From: Bradyrhizobium roseum | GTDB lineage: Bacteria > Pseudomonadota > Alphaproteobacteria > Rhizobiales > Xanthobacteraceae | Reading direction: 5' to 3' | DNA: 64,000 nt | Assembly: GCF_030413175.1 (NCBI RefSeq) | Contig: NZ_CP129212.1 | Location: 3,844,001-3,908,000 of the forward strand | Shown here: positions 43,671-51,507 of the stretch, in pieces | How positions within the stretch are numbered: position 1 is the first letter of the stretch | Layout of the letters: each line of letters begins with the position of its first letter | Translations under genes and position numbers: made by a program | Notes under the pieces: model-generated | Databases searched by the model: none | What the model was told of the DNA's origin: nothing | What the model saw: the letters and a program-made list of their open reading frames with translations, nothing else

Positions 43671-44447
43671 TTAATTGCCGACGAACGGCCCGAGCGTCTC
43701 GCCGATGTCGAAACGTAGCACGAGATCAGCGACATCGTCCTGTTCTGTCGGCTCATTATTGATGATCACCAGTTTGGCGCCGTTGTTTCTGGCCATCAGC
43801 GGAAAACCTGCAGCCGGCCAAACGACCAGCGATGACCCGATCGCAAGAAACAGATCGCAGCGCTGCGCCAGTTCCGTCGCGCGCTGCATCGCATCTACCG
43901 GCATGGCCTGCCCGAAAGAGATCGTCGCGGTCTTAACCGGCTCATCGCACGCCGTGCAGTCGGGCGCGTCTCCGGATTCTTCGAAGCGCGCCTTTACCCA
44001 AGGCAGGTCGTAGGCATGTCCGCAGCCGATGCAACGGGCATAGGTGGTATTGCCATGCAGTTCGATCACGTCATCGGCCTTGAAGCCCGAGGCCTGATGC
44101 AGATTGTCGATATTCTGGGTGATGATCGCGGGCGCCTTGCCTGCCTTGTAGAGCGAGGCCAGCGCGCGATGCCCGCGGCCGGGCTTCGCTGCCGAAAAAA
44201 CCTCTTCCATCGCAAAGCGCCGCCGCCACGCCTCGGCCCGCGCCTCTGGGCTGGAAACGAATTCGTCGAACGCAATCGGGCGGTTACGCGTCCAAAGCCC
44301 CCCGGGCGATCGAAAATCCGGAATCCCGCATTCGGTGGAAATGCCGGCGCCCGTAAAGGGAATGATACAGGAAGCTTCGGCGATCATGTTGCCGAGCTGC
44401 TCGACGCCGCTGCGCAAGTCCCTTGCGATCACCGCTGATGTTTCCAA
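43671..44447 (-). CDS. cobB: Sir2-family NAD-dependent protein deacylase
   Basis: 258 residues. NAD-binding G-A-G-I-S-T-E-C-G-I-P-D-F-R near residue 32, ITQNIDNLHQASG, the catalytic His in ELHGN, a zinc ribbon with two C-x-x-C pairs (CIGC and CTAC) and late GSSLVVWPAAGFP. It removes acetyl (or other acyl) groups from protein lysines using NAD. No sibling acetyltransferase or acetyl-CoA synthetase gene is adjacent. The symbol is a class name; specificity is not determinable. Confidence 0.93.
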   Translation of the reverse strand: METSAVIARDLRSGVEQLGNMIAEASCIIPFTGAGISTECGIPDFRSPGGLWTRNRPIAFDEFVSSPEARAEAWRRRFAMEEVFSAAKPGRGHRALASLYKAGKAPAIITQNIDNLHQASGFKADDVIELHGNTTYARCIGCGHAYDLPWVKARFEESGDAPDCTACDEPVKTATISFGQAMPVDAMQRATELAQRCDLFLAIGSSLVVWPAAGFPLMARNNGAKLVIINNEPTEQDDVADLVLRFDIGETLGPFVGN

Positions 44448-44741
44448 ATGGTTGGGCCGTATCGACTATAGCACGCATCCGGATTGCCATCGATGTGCCC
44501 TGCAGCATGCACATCTTCAGGCGTCCGTTATCAGGCCGCGTTGTGGGGTTTCGTCAAACCGCCTTTGATCAAGCGGCGTGGAACCCGCCCGGACGACAAT
44601 CATGCGCCACTGCTTGTCCGCCACCGTGGCGGCGTGGCGGCGAGCGAGCGAGCGAACAGGCTGCAATCCGGCTTCCGCATTCATGCCCCATTCTGGCGGG
44701 CCAATGGCCCGGAGCGCGAATCAACCAGGACGAGACAGGTG

Positions 44742-44909
44742 ATGACGGAAAAGGAAGAACGGCTCGCGCGTGAACGGGCCGAAATCGCAGCCCGCGTCGC
44801 GAGCTTCAGGGAAACCCAGCAGAAGTTCGAACGCGCGCGCGTGGAGTACTGCGAGACGACCTTGTCCAACGCCATCAACGGTTCCCGCCCTCTCTCATCC
44901 CGACGCTGA
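44742..44909 (+). CDS. Small coiled-coil hypothetical protein
   Basis: 55 residues: MTEKEERLARERAEIAARVA followed by SFRETQQKFERARVEYCETT, a charged helix, then a short Ser/Arg tail. ACAGG lies 4 bases before the ATG. One of several short helical proteins in this part of the window. No function recognised. Confidence 0.5.
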   Translation: MTEKEERLARERAEIAARVASFRETQQKFERARVEYCETTLSNAINGSRPLSSRR

Positions 44910-45154
44910 CTCGGAAACCGCCATTCGGGAAGCCGGGAACCAAGCCGTCGACGCGGCGTTCTCCCTCCACGTGAAGCAACCTTACCAGAGGTCAAGCACG
45001 AAATATCTTGCCTGCGTCTCCGAATGCAGGCGGGTTTTCATCTCCGACGAAAAGCCTGTGCGCTGCTGCGGAGCCATGCGACCGCGCGGGTCTGCGCCTC
45101 GGTTTGAGCAGAAACAGACATCGCCCTTGGGCGTTAGCCCACGGGAGGGTGTAC

Positions 45155-45259
45155 ATGGCTGCGTGGATTGAAATTCTGATCAATGTGGTCGGCTATGCCG
45201 GCTTTGTCGCTGTCGCGACCTGTCACCGGCCGCCAGGCAATGAGCTGTCGGGCCGCTGA
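45155..45259 (+). CDS. Very small single-pass membrane protein
   Basis: 34 residues, MAAWIEILINVVGYAGFVAV then ATCHRPPGNELSGR: one transmembrane helix and a short polar tail. A GGGAGGG Shine-Dalgarno lies 7 bases before the ATG. Plausible membrane microprotein, unknown function. Confidence 0.4.
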   Translation: MAAWIEILINVVGYAGFVAVATCHRPPGNELSGR

Positions 45260-45530
45260 GAGCATTTCAGCTAACGGTGAGAATCGCCTTGGCCGTTTCG
45301 CCGGCGATATGAGACTCGTTTTGTTCTCGCAGAACGAACAGGGGGCACGTTTTTCGTCCGCCAAGCCGTCTTAAGATACCGTTACGCCACCACACCTCGT
45401 CATCCGATCCGGCGGACTTCGCAGGCTCGCGCTGCCTCGCCCATCACGTCCGCGAGGCCGACGTCGAACCTTTTCGGGGCAGCATGTACCTATTCAAAAA
45501 CGTGCTCGTACCTGTCTCAAAGGCGCTGCG

Positions 45531-45677
45531 ATGACCCAGGCCGACCATTATCGAGATCAATCCGACAGGGCGCGGCTGCTCGCCGAAGCCGTCAAGGATC
45601 CGGAAGCTTCCAGGAAGCTGATCGAGATGGCGGAGGAATTTCGCCTTTACGCCGAACGGCTCGAACAGACGCAATAA
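45531..45677 (+). CDS. Small helical hypothetical protein
   Basis: 48 residues, MTQADHYRDQSDRARLLAEA then VKDPEASRKLIEMAEEFRLY and AERLEQTQ. Similar in design to the 52-residue gene at 47830 (Tyr near the start, D-P/D-A turn, then a Glu-rich helix), suggesting a small family, and to helical small proteins common in Bradyrhizobium. Weak purine-rich ribosome site. Function unknown. Confidence 0.55.
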   Translation: MTQADHYRDQSDRARLLAEAVKDPEASRKLIEMAEEFRLYAERLEQTQ

Positions 45678-45890
45678 GCATTTCGGCTTTCCAACAGAAA
45701 TAGCGCGTGAATTTGGATAGCCGCCTCACCGCTTCGGCGTGATGCGAGCACGGACTCCTGCGGGGTCAATCGCGGGAAACACCGCCGATTTTTATCCATT
45801 GCCGGCCACCGAAACTTAAGCCTCCGTTTACTCAGTTTTCCTGAAATCCTTCGCCGTTAACCCAACCTCTTTACAAGCCGTAAACGGGCA

Positions 45891-45914
45891 CCTGACAAAT
45901 TTTGGTCAGGAGGG
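45891..45914 (+). promoter_or_regulatory. Hairpin overlapping the ribosome-binding site
   Basis: CCTGAC (45891-45896) pairs with GTCAGG (45905-45910) across an 8-base A/T loop. The Shine-Dalgarno AGGAGGG begins inside the right arm (45908). In mRNA this could limit ribosome access. Confidence 0.4.
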
Positions 45915-45921
45915 TCTTCCC

Positions 45922-46116
45922 ATGGTCATTTATCCCATACCAGCTGAAGTGATACAGGCCAGAGTACAACTCGTCGTCGATCAGGCCGCCAAGGCATCGC
46001 CGAATACGATCGCGCAGGATCTGCAGGCGGTCGATCGCGCCAAGTCGGCCGCGATCGAAGCAACGCTTGCGAACCTTGATACCAACGAGCCGCCTCTGGT
46101 GGACGTCAAGGTTTGA
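45922..46116 (+). CDS. Small hypothetical protein
   Basis: 64 residues: MVIYPIPAEVIQARVQLVV then DQAAKASPNTIAQDLQAVDR and a final Pro/Asp-rich stretch. Mostly helical, no membrane segment. AGGAGGG lies 7 bases before the ATG, and a small hairpin covers part of it. Function unknown. Confidence 0.6.
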   Translation: MVIYPIPAEVIQARVQLVVDQAAKASPNTIAQDLQAVDRAKSAAIEATLANLDTNEPPLVDVKV

Positions 46117-46211
46117 GCTGACGCCAACCCGTATTGCGCCGCGGACCTGACGGCGCCAGCCCTCTCATGCGCGCTGCTGTGCGTGCGCGACGCTGAGCGT
46201 CGAGAAGCCAC

Positions 46212-46508
46212 CTATCGCGGGATCGTCTCGGCGCGATAGATTTTCGTGCCCGACGTCTCAACAATCCGGCCCTTGAGCGACCTGACGAACTCCTTCGAAC
46301 CTTCGACCGCAAAATGCGCGCGCAGCGCCGCCTCGTCAGCCCATTGCTCGAAAAAGAACAGCCGCATCGGATTCTGGCAGTCGACATGGACGTCGTGCGA
46401 GATGCAGCCGGGCTCCTTGCGGGAACGTTCGACATGCTCGAGGCAGGAACGCAGCACGTCGTCGAACGTGTCCGTTCGCGCCAGAATACTTCCTGTGACC
46501 AGAATCAT
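46212..46508 (-). CDS. Antibiotic-biosynthesis-monooxygenase (ABM) domain protein
   Basis: 98 residues, a single ABM/YgiN-like dimeric ferredoxin-fold domain: ILVTGSILARTDTFDDVLRS, then HVERSRKEPGCISHDVHVD and LFFFEQWADEAALRAHF. Relatives are quinol monooxygenases or heme-degrading enzymes, many of unknown role. GAGGGGGAT lies just upstream of the ATG at 46508; the frame continues to 46823 but that part is not family-like. Confidence 0.82.
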   Translation of the reverse strand: MILVTGSILARTDTFDDVLRSCLEHVERSRKEPGCISHDVHVDCQNPMRLFFFEQWADEAALRAHFAVEGSKEFVRSLKGRIVETSGTKIYRAETIPR

Positions 46509-46837
46509 GCATATCCCCCTCGCGCACCGGCCCGCGCTTCGCGGCGCCGGTTCGGCGTCGGGCGGGTGATATGTCAGTGTATCAGGCGCGGCCCGACGGC
46601 GCATACCGCCAAACAGCACGCCAAGACTGCCCACCACGGACAGCTTCATCCGGGCCGTCCTGGCGTCGGTGATCGGAAGCAGAGAACAGCATCGCGACAA
46701 TGAGCAGGCTGAGACCAAAACCATGGCCGCGGCAGCCTCTGGATGAATCAAAAAACATCGCAATTTTACGGATTTGGTTGCAATGGTGGCAACCTCGGCG
46801 TGCCACACCGTCTCCGTGAACATTGTGAGGGAATGAA
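46509..46837. other. Gene-free interval before the Flp pilin gene
   Basis: About 330 bases with promoters expected for both divergent genes. A TTTACGGATTTGG run and A/T tract lie near 46750-46790. No supported gene; short minus-strand frames are unconvincing. Confidence 0.4.
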
Positions 46838-46996
46838 ATGTTCGGGAAATTTTTGCGTGACGAGCGTGGCGCCACCGCCATTGAATACAGCCTGATCGCC
46901 GGCTTCATCGCCCTGGCCATCATCTACGCGGTCGGCATGACCGGCCAACGCCTCGTCGAACTTTTCGAGAGCCTGATTCCTGCACTGACGCGCTAA
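46838..46996 (+). CDS. Flp-family type IVb pilin
   Basis: 52 residues, MFGKFLRDERGATAIEYSLI then AGFIALAIIYAVGM and a short tail. The prepilin-type cleavage site G-A-T-A-I-E-Y with Glu at +5 is exactly the Flp/Fap pilin motif, which directs processing by a TadV/CpaA peptidase and assembly by the Tad system. GAGGGAA lies 5 bases upstream. No tad/cpa assembly genes are in the window, so it is an orphan copy and must rely on a Tad locus elsewhere. Confidence 0.9.
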   Translation: MFGKFLRDERGATAIEYSLIAGFIALAIIYAVGMTGQRLVELFESLIPALTR

Positions 46997-47258
46997 AGCC
47001 GGCCAGGATCAAGATGGCGAGGCCTGCCAGCAGCCACAATGCAAGCCCGGCAAATGCGGCAGTGTCGCCTGGCTCCTTCTGGCCCAACAACCGCAGAACA
47101 GAACCTTCGGGAGCAGACTGACGGTCCGATCGAAGATCCGCTATCCAGTCCAACGGACCGGATACGCCGGGCCCTTCGCCGTCGGCCTGTCGTCTTTCGG
47201 TTCGAAAGCCTGACGCCCGGAAATCCTACATCCTCCGCTTCGTGGCCTTCGTATTGCT

Positions 47259-47564
47259 TCAGGCATACTTCTTCAGTGTTGCGAGATCGATCGCCGGTCG
47301 CAGGAGCCCCGCCAGCTCGACGGCGTCAGCGGCAACCCCGCGCGTTGCGCGACGCGCGTCGTTGCCGGCGGGTTCGCGGGCGAATGACCGTTCGATGCGC
47401 AAACCGATCCATTCAGTTGCGGTCGTTCTGACGATGAGGCGGACGGCGCGACTGCCGATGTCGCCTTCAAGCCGAATTGTCGGGGCATCCAAACCTCCAT
47501 CGATGATCACCCGGCCCACGCCGGATCTTTCCCATCCGAGCCTTAAGACAAATCTACGACGCAA
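47259..47564 (-). CDS. Hypothetical protein (tentative)
   Basis: 101 residues in one frame starting from TTG, with a possible later GTG start (inside GRVIIDGG). Contains an alternating beta pattern (PTIRLEGDIGSRAVRLIVRT), then EWIGLRIERSF and a helical tail AVELAGLLRPAIDLATLKKYA. Vaguely like a small beta-barrel such as PilZ, but no motif is convincing and the ribosome site is poor. Confidence 0.3.
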   Translation of the reverse strand: MRRRFVLRLGWERSGVGRVIIDGGLDAPTIRLEGDIGSRAVRLIVRTTATEWIGLRIERSFAREPAGNDARRATRGVAADAVELAGLLRPAIDLATLKKYA

Positions 47565-47829
47565 TCATTGCACTTTGGTTGGTTTACCCACAGGGAACAA
47601 CGAAAGGTAGTTCGTAGCATTACGGGTGCGCTCTACTTCTCCCGGCGCATGAACCGGGACGCCCTGCGCACCGTATTTCTCCGCGCTCCATCGCCGCCCT
47701 GCATCTCTACCGCCGTAATCAACCCCGCGTGACCTGCCGCACAGAATTAACTGCTTGTTGACTCCCGCTGGCGCATGTCCGGAACGAACGCATTCGATTC
47801 AACTTGTCCAGGAAATCGAGGGCTGAGTG

Positions 47830-47988
47830 ATGACCGAGTTTCAATACCTGCAGGAGCAAGCCGCCCGCGCCGAACGGCTGGCGCGAAGCACGCTCGACGC
47901 AGTGACGGTGGAGCGGCTTCTCGCGTTCGCCGCCGAGTGCCGGGAAAAGGCACAGCTCGAGAGCGCACACGGGGCGACGGCGGCGTAG
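47830..47988 (+). CDS. Small helical hypothetical protein
   Basis: 52 residues, MTEFQYLQEQAARAERLARS then TLDAVTVERLLAFAAECREK and a short tail. Resembles the 48-residue gene at 45531. GAGGG lies 7 bases before the ATG. Function unknown. Confidence 0.55.
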   Translation: MTEFQYLQEQAARAERLARSTLDAVTVERLLAFAAECREKAQLESAHGATAA

Positions 47989-48022
47989 CCGGCGGATCGC
48001 GGTTGTCTGCCGACCATTCTTG

Positions 48023-48295
48023 TCAGCTGCGCTGCGGCTTGGTCACAAGAGCGCTGAGAACACTGAGAACGATGAAAGCACCCAGCCCGTAGATGAGTGC
48101 ATTGACGGCCCAAGCAATGGCTAAGCCCGCGAACACGCTGCCGCCAACCATTCCCCAGAACAGATAGGCGACGCTGATGCCGGGCATCTCCCACGAAAGC
48201 AGGGCAAAGCCGGTTAGCGGTTCGAGAACGATAAGCACCGCCGAGATGAGTGCCCCGATTGCCAAGGCAACAATGAGGTTCGCCTTCCTGGACAT
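48023..48295 (-). CDS. Small three-helix membrane protein
   Basis: 90 residues with three hydrophobic helices (LIVALAIGALISAVLIVLE, VAYLFWGMVGGSVFAGLAI, LIYGLGAFIVLSVLSALV). Its ATG shares the A of the preceding stop (TGATG), so it is translationally coupled to the 48-residue gene upstream. Function unknown. Confidence 0.65.
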   Translation of the reverse strand: MSRKANLIVALAIGALISAVLIVLEPLTGFALLSWEMPGISVAYLFWGMVGGSVFAGLAIAWAVNALIYGLGAFIVLSVLSALVTKPQRS

Positions 48296-48441
48296 CACAA
48301 CCCCACAAGGCCGGTGAAAACGGGAATCAGGATAAAGGCGGCAAGCCCGGGCAGCGTACCTGCAACAACCTTCGCGGTGCGGGAGCCGATCTTCCGATCA
48401 AGCGAGGCGCCCGCCTTGAACACAGCCTGAGTCATAAACAT
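48295..48441 (-). CDS. Very small membrane protein coupled to the next
   Basis: 48 residues, MFMTQAVFKAGASLDRKIGS then RTAKVVAGTLPGLAAFILIP and VFTGLVGL, with a single C-terminal hydrophobic helix. A second Met two residues in (48435) is an alternative start. Stop/start overlap with the three-helix protein gene marks a two-gene membrane operon of unknown function. Divergent from the 48480 gene. Confidence 0.5.
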   Translation of the reverse strand: MFMTQAVFKAGASLDRKIGSRTAKVVAGTLPGLAAFILIPVFTGLVGL

Positions 48442-48479
48442 GTATAACGCAAGCAACTGATTACTTCGGCAGCAGGCAA

Positions 48480-48737
48480 ATGGAACTGAGTGATATCCAG
48501 GATTACGCAATACAGGCCCGAGTGGCGTCAGTCCTTGGCGCCAAGGAGTTCGACCGCGTGTTTGCCGGCGTGAGGTTTGCCGCGCTAGACGGGTCACTCC
48601 TGTACGTCTACGCCAAAGACGAATGCACCGCCGCAGACATGGAAGATGACTTCGCTCTTCTCATCGCTGACATCGCCGGCCGAATTCTCCAGCAGACCAT
48701 CGACGTCGTTGTCGTTCTGCCGAAGGTTCTTCAATGA
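48480..48737 (+). CDS. Hypothetical protein
   Basis: 85 residues, MELSDIQDYAIQARVASVLG then AKEFDRVFAGVRFAALDGSL and a long mixed C-terminus (DFALLIADIAGRILQQTIDVV). Soluble alpha/beta composition. Divergent from the two-gene membrane operon, so possibly related to it. Family not recognised. Confidence 0.55.
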   Translation: MELSDIQDYAIQARVASVLGAKEFDRVFAGVRFAALDGSLLYVYAKDECTAADMEDDFALLIADIAGRILQQTIDVVVVLPKVLQ

Positions 48738-48904
48738 GACCGGAATAGATCAAAGCAGCACCATAGCCGCCACGGCGACCGGCAGTCTTATCTTCACGTT
48801 TCATCCACTTCTCTCGCTATGCCTGCCCTTTCTGGCAATTTGTTGCTATTTATAGCCCGACCGAACGACGGAAAATCCAGAAACGCTCCAAGGAGTTCAC
48901 GTAA

Positions 48905-49357
48905 ATGCGATACCTCCACACCATGCTGCGCGTCCGCAATCTCGACGTCGCGATGAAGTTTTATCAGGATGCGCTGGGGCTGAAGGAAGTGCGCCGGGTC
49001 GACAACGACAAGGGCCGCTTCACGCTGGTGTTTTTATGCGCGCCCGAGGACGAGGGCCTGTTCAAGGCGGCGCCGCAAAACCGCGGTGCGCCGCTGGTCG
49101 AACTCACCTACAATTGGGACGAGGAGAAATACGGCGAGGACCGTCATTTCGGCCACCTCGCCTATGAGGTCGACGACATCTACGCGACCTGCGACCGGCT
49201 GATGAAGGCCGGCGTCACCATCAACCGGCCGCCGCGCGACGGCAATATGGCGTTCGTGCGCTCGCCGGATCTGCATTCGATCGAGTTGCTGCAGAAGGGC
49301 GAGCCGAAGCCGCCGGCGGAGCCGTGGGCCTCGATGCCGAACACTGGCCACTGGTAG
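48905..49357 (+). CDS. gloA: Glyoxalase I (lactoylglutathione lyase)
   Basis: 150 residues, VOC-fold enzyme that converts the methylglyoxal-glutathione adduct to S-lactoylglutathione. The metal ligands are all present: His5 (RYLHTMLRV), Glu in VELTYNW, His in RHFGHLAYEVD and Glu in HSIELLQ. AAGGAG lies upstream of the ATG. The tail beyond the domain (KPPAEPWASMPNTGHW) is typical of alphaproteobacterial enzymes. Stand-alone gene. Confidence 0.93.
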   Translation: MRYLHTMLRVRNLDVAMKFYQDALGLKEVRRVDNDKGRFTLVFLCAPEDEGLFKAAPQNRGAPLVELTYNWDEEKYGEDRHFGHLAYEVDDIYATCDRLMKAGVTINRPPRDGNMAFVRSPDLHSIELLQKGEPKPPAEPWASMPNTGHW

Positions 49358-49525
49358 GCCGTCGACCGCGACAGCCCTTCGCTGTTCAAGGATTGGCTTG
49401 TCGCGCGCGACAATTCCGACATCGCAAAACGTTCCTTCGCGCGACGGTGTTTTGGCATCGGGGCGCGCAGGAACCCGGCGCTTGATCGCGCGTTTGCTCC
49501 TCGACTGTACATTGAGGAGGATATG

Positions 49526-49606
49526 ATGGGAAAAGGACTTCTGTTGTGGTTGGTGGGCGTGCCAATTCCGGTGATCATTCTGTTGTGGCTGTTCTTCGGC
49601 CGCTGA
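49526..49606 (+). CDS. 26-residue membrane microprotein
   Basis: The sequence starts MGKGLLLWLVGVPIP and continues as an almost continuous hydrophobic helix ending LWLFFGR. A near-perfect GAGGAGG ends 5 bases before this ATG. A further ATG directly before it (49523) is too close to the ribosome site. A bulged hairpin with a T run follows at 49632-49670. Strong translation signals plus terminator support a real gene. Similar very small proteins are common in alphaproteobacteria to my knowledge. Confidence 0.65.
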   Translation: MGKGLLLWLVGVPIPVIILLWLFFGR

Positions 49607-49631
49607 AGCCAGCCAATAGGCGCTACGCATG

Positions 49632-49670
49632 AATCGGGGCTCTGTCGCAATGCGGCGGAGCCCGATTTTT
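49632..49670 (+). terminator. Rho-independent terminator
   Basis: AATC-GGGCTC pairs with GAGCCC-GATT (one bulged G) around a 15-base loop, with a run of T residues completing the right side. It ends the 49526 transcript. Confidence 0.7.
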
Positions 49671-49757
49671 GTCGGGTCGGCGCCAGCGCAAGGGCCGCGC
49701 TTTTTCGGCGATATTCCGCTATGAACGCATCCCAGTGATCAATGGGAGCGACAACGC

Positions 49758-50405
49758 GTGGGCGACAACACCAAGAAGAACCTCACCATCTGGGGCCGGG
49801 CCAATTCGGTCAACGTGCAAAAAGTGCTGTGGTGCCTGGCCGAACTCGATCTCGGCTATCAGCGCATCGACGCCGGCATGCAGTTCGGCAAGAACAACGA
49901 ACCTCCCTATCTGGCGATGAACCCGAACGGCCGCGTGCCGACCCTGGTCGACGGCGACTATGTGCTGTGGGAATCCAATTCGGTGATGCGCTATCTCTGC
50001 ATGGCCTATGGCCGTCATTCGCCGATCTACCCCGAGGCGCCGAAAGCCCGCGCGGGCGTCGACCGCTGGCTCGACTGGACGCTGTCGACGCTGCAGCCGG
50101 TCGACCGTCCGGTGTTCTGGGCGCTGGTGCGCACGCCGGTCGAGAAGCGCGACATTGTCGCGATCCAGAAGGATGTCGACGCGGAAGCCGTGGTGTGGCG
50201 GATCGTCGAGGCGCAACTGGCGAGCCGCCGCTTCATCGAAGGCGACGCGTTCACGCTCGCCGACATCGCGATCGGCGCCTATGCGCGGCGCTGGCTCGGC
50301 GTCGAGGGCGTCACCAAGCCGAACCTGCCTCATCTCGATCGCTGGTTCGCGCAGTTCGCCACGCGCCCCGGCTTCACACAATTCATCGCGCCGCCGATGA
50401 CGTGA
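49758..50405 (+). CDS. Glutathione S-transferase family protein
   Basis: 215 residues starting from GTG at 49758. An N-terminal thioredoxin-like domain (TIWGRANSVNVQKVLWCL, then NPNGRVPTLVDGD and WESNSVMRYL) and an all-helical C-terminal domain (FIEGDAFTLADIAIGAYARR) fit the GST family. The catalytic Ser/Cys is probably Ser17 in R-A-N-S-V-N. Substrate unknown. It converges on a small porin-leader-like gene. Confidence 0.88.
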   Translation: MGDNTKKNLTIWGRANSVNVQKVLWCLAELDLGYQRIDAGMQFGKNNEPPYLAMNPNGRVPTLVDGDYVLWESNSVMRYLCMAYGRHSPIYPEAPKARAGVDRWLDWTLSTLQPVDRPVFWALVRTPVEKRDIVAIQKDVDAEAVVWRIVEAQLASRRFIEGDAFTLADIAIGAYARRWLGVEGVTKPNLPHLDRWFAQFATRPGFTQFIAPPMT

Positions 50406-50414
50406 GGCAACGGC

Positions 50415-50660
50415 TCAGCGCGAGCCGCTGGACACCCCTGCGCCGACGCTCACCGCGCCGCCGATCTTCATGCAGGTGGTGGTGCCTTCGATCCTGACGA
50501 AGCCCGCGCCATACTCGGCGCAGGCATTGCCCGGGCGCTTCAGCGGCAGCGGCTTGTCCGATGCCGTGACCTTGTCAGCCTTCTGAAGACGGAGTGGTTC
50601 GGCGTCGGCGGCCACCGACGGCAGCGCCAGCGCGATCGTGACCAGGAGGAATTTTCGCAT
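50415..50660 (-). CDS. Small exported protein resembling a porin N-terminus
   Basis: 81 residues. Signal peptide MRKFLLVTIALALPSVAADA. The C-terminal half, C-A-E-Y-G-A-G-F-V-R-I-E-G-T-T-T-C-M-K-I-G-G, matches the first strands of alphaproteobacterial Omp2b/RopB-like porins, including the Cys pair, then stops. It is either a distinct microfamily or a fragment of a duplicated porin gene; an intact start, signal and stop favour a functional small protein. AAGGCGGG lies just upstream. Confidence 0.7.
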   Translation of the reverse strand: MRKFLLVTIALALPSVAADAEPLRLQKADKVTASDKPLPLKRPGNACAEYGAGFVRIEGTTTCMKIGGAVSVGAGVSSGSR

Positions 50661-50735
50661 CCCGCCTTGTATCGCCGCTTGCCCGTCAGGGCCAGACCAG
50701 GGCATTTCCCGCGAAAGCCGGCGCCTTAAAAAGGC

Positions 50736-51005
50736 CTAGCGAACGAACTTGACACCGACCGAATTGCCGCGCCGCCAGACCACTTCGCAGCGGCGCCCGG
50801 TCCGGGCGTCGCGCGAGAACGCCAGCCGCAATTTCGCCGGCAGCGAGTTGGGGTCGTCGATCATGACCTTGGCGCCGGTCGTGGACAAATCCTTCACCAC
50901 GCATTGGCGCGCGGCAAAACCGCCCTCCAGGGTGATCCAGCCGGGCTGACTTACTGATTTGCGCGTCTCGCGCTTCTTGCCAGAAAGTTTTGAAAGCAAA
51001 GCCAT
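50736..51005 (-). CDS. PilZ-domain protein
   Basis: 89 residues, nearly all one PilZ domain. KRETRKSVSQPGWITLEGG and KDLSTTGAKVMID give the R-x-x-x-R-like and D-x-S-x-x-G motifs, followed by CEVVWRRGNSVGVKF. The motif Ser and Gly are kept, so cyclic-di-GMP binding is more plausible than for the copy at 12660. Upstream Met at 51092 lies in non-family sequence, and GGGGGA precedes the Met at 51005 by 7-8 bases. Confidence 0.8.
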   Translation of the reverse strand: MALLSKLSGKKRETRKSVSQPGWITLEGGFAARQCVVKDLSTTGAKVMIDDPNSLPAKLRLAFSRDARTGRRCEVVWRRGNSVGVKFVR

Positions 51006-51232
51006 ATTGAAAATCCCCCGGGTCAAAAACCCTACGCCATCCGGCTTTAAATTCCGTTGCAACCAGCCATCGCTGGAGGTGGATACCAGCAAGCAAAAAA
51101 CCGGTTTCCGGGCGGCTTGCCCGGCTGCGCAAACGCCACTATACGTTCGCCGTCGCCGCCGACGTGAACCACGGACGGACGGCGTCCAACGCGGCCCATC
51201 AAGCGCTTAACACCTTGATTTCCGGTTGTTTT

Positions 51233-51307
51233 GCTCCCTTCGTCTATCGGTTAGGACGCCACCCTTTCACGGTGGAGAGAGCGGTTCGATTCCGCTAGGG
51301 AGCGCCA
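51233..51307 (+). tRNA. tRNA-Glu (anticodon TTC)
   Basis: 75 bases with encoded CCA. Acceptor GCTCCCT/AGGGAGC, anticodon stem CCACC/GGTGG with loop CTTTCAC, anticodon TTC. T arm GGTTCGATTCC. Confidence 0.95.
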
Positions 51308-51507
51308 AAGCTCTTTTTTCCCTACAATTCTTCAACAAGATCAAGCGCGCGACTGCCGCCCACGACCCATGTTCTCGTCTCGTTCACGGTATCCCATTAA
51401 CCTGAACGCGACCTCTTGCAAGACAATGGCGCCCTTGAAGGGCATAGCCGTGAGGCGTAGCGCGCCATACGTCGTTTTTTGCCGCTAGCTGCTCGGGAGC
51501 GGGCCCG

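Noticed and set aside
46920..47153. 77-codon minus-strand frame with a hydrophobic stretch overlapping the Flp pilin gene
   Set aside because: Overlaps the pilin coding region antisense by 77 bases; no strong ribosome site; the pilin gene is convincing.
51233..51507. tRNA-Glu as an island attachment site
   Set aside because: No integrase and no direct copy of the tRNA 3' end downstream, so insertion is not supported.
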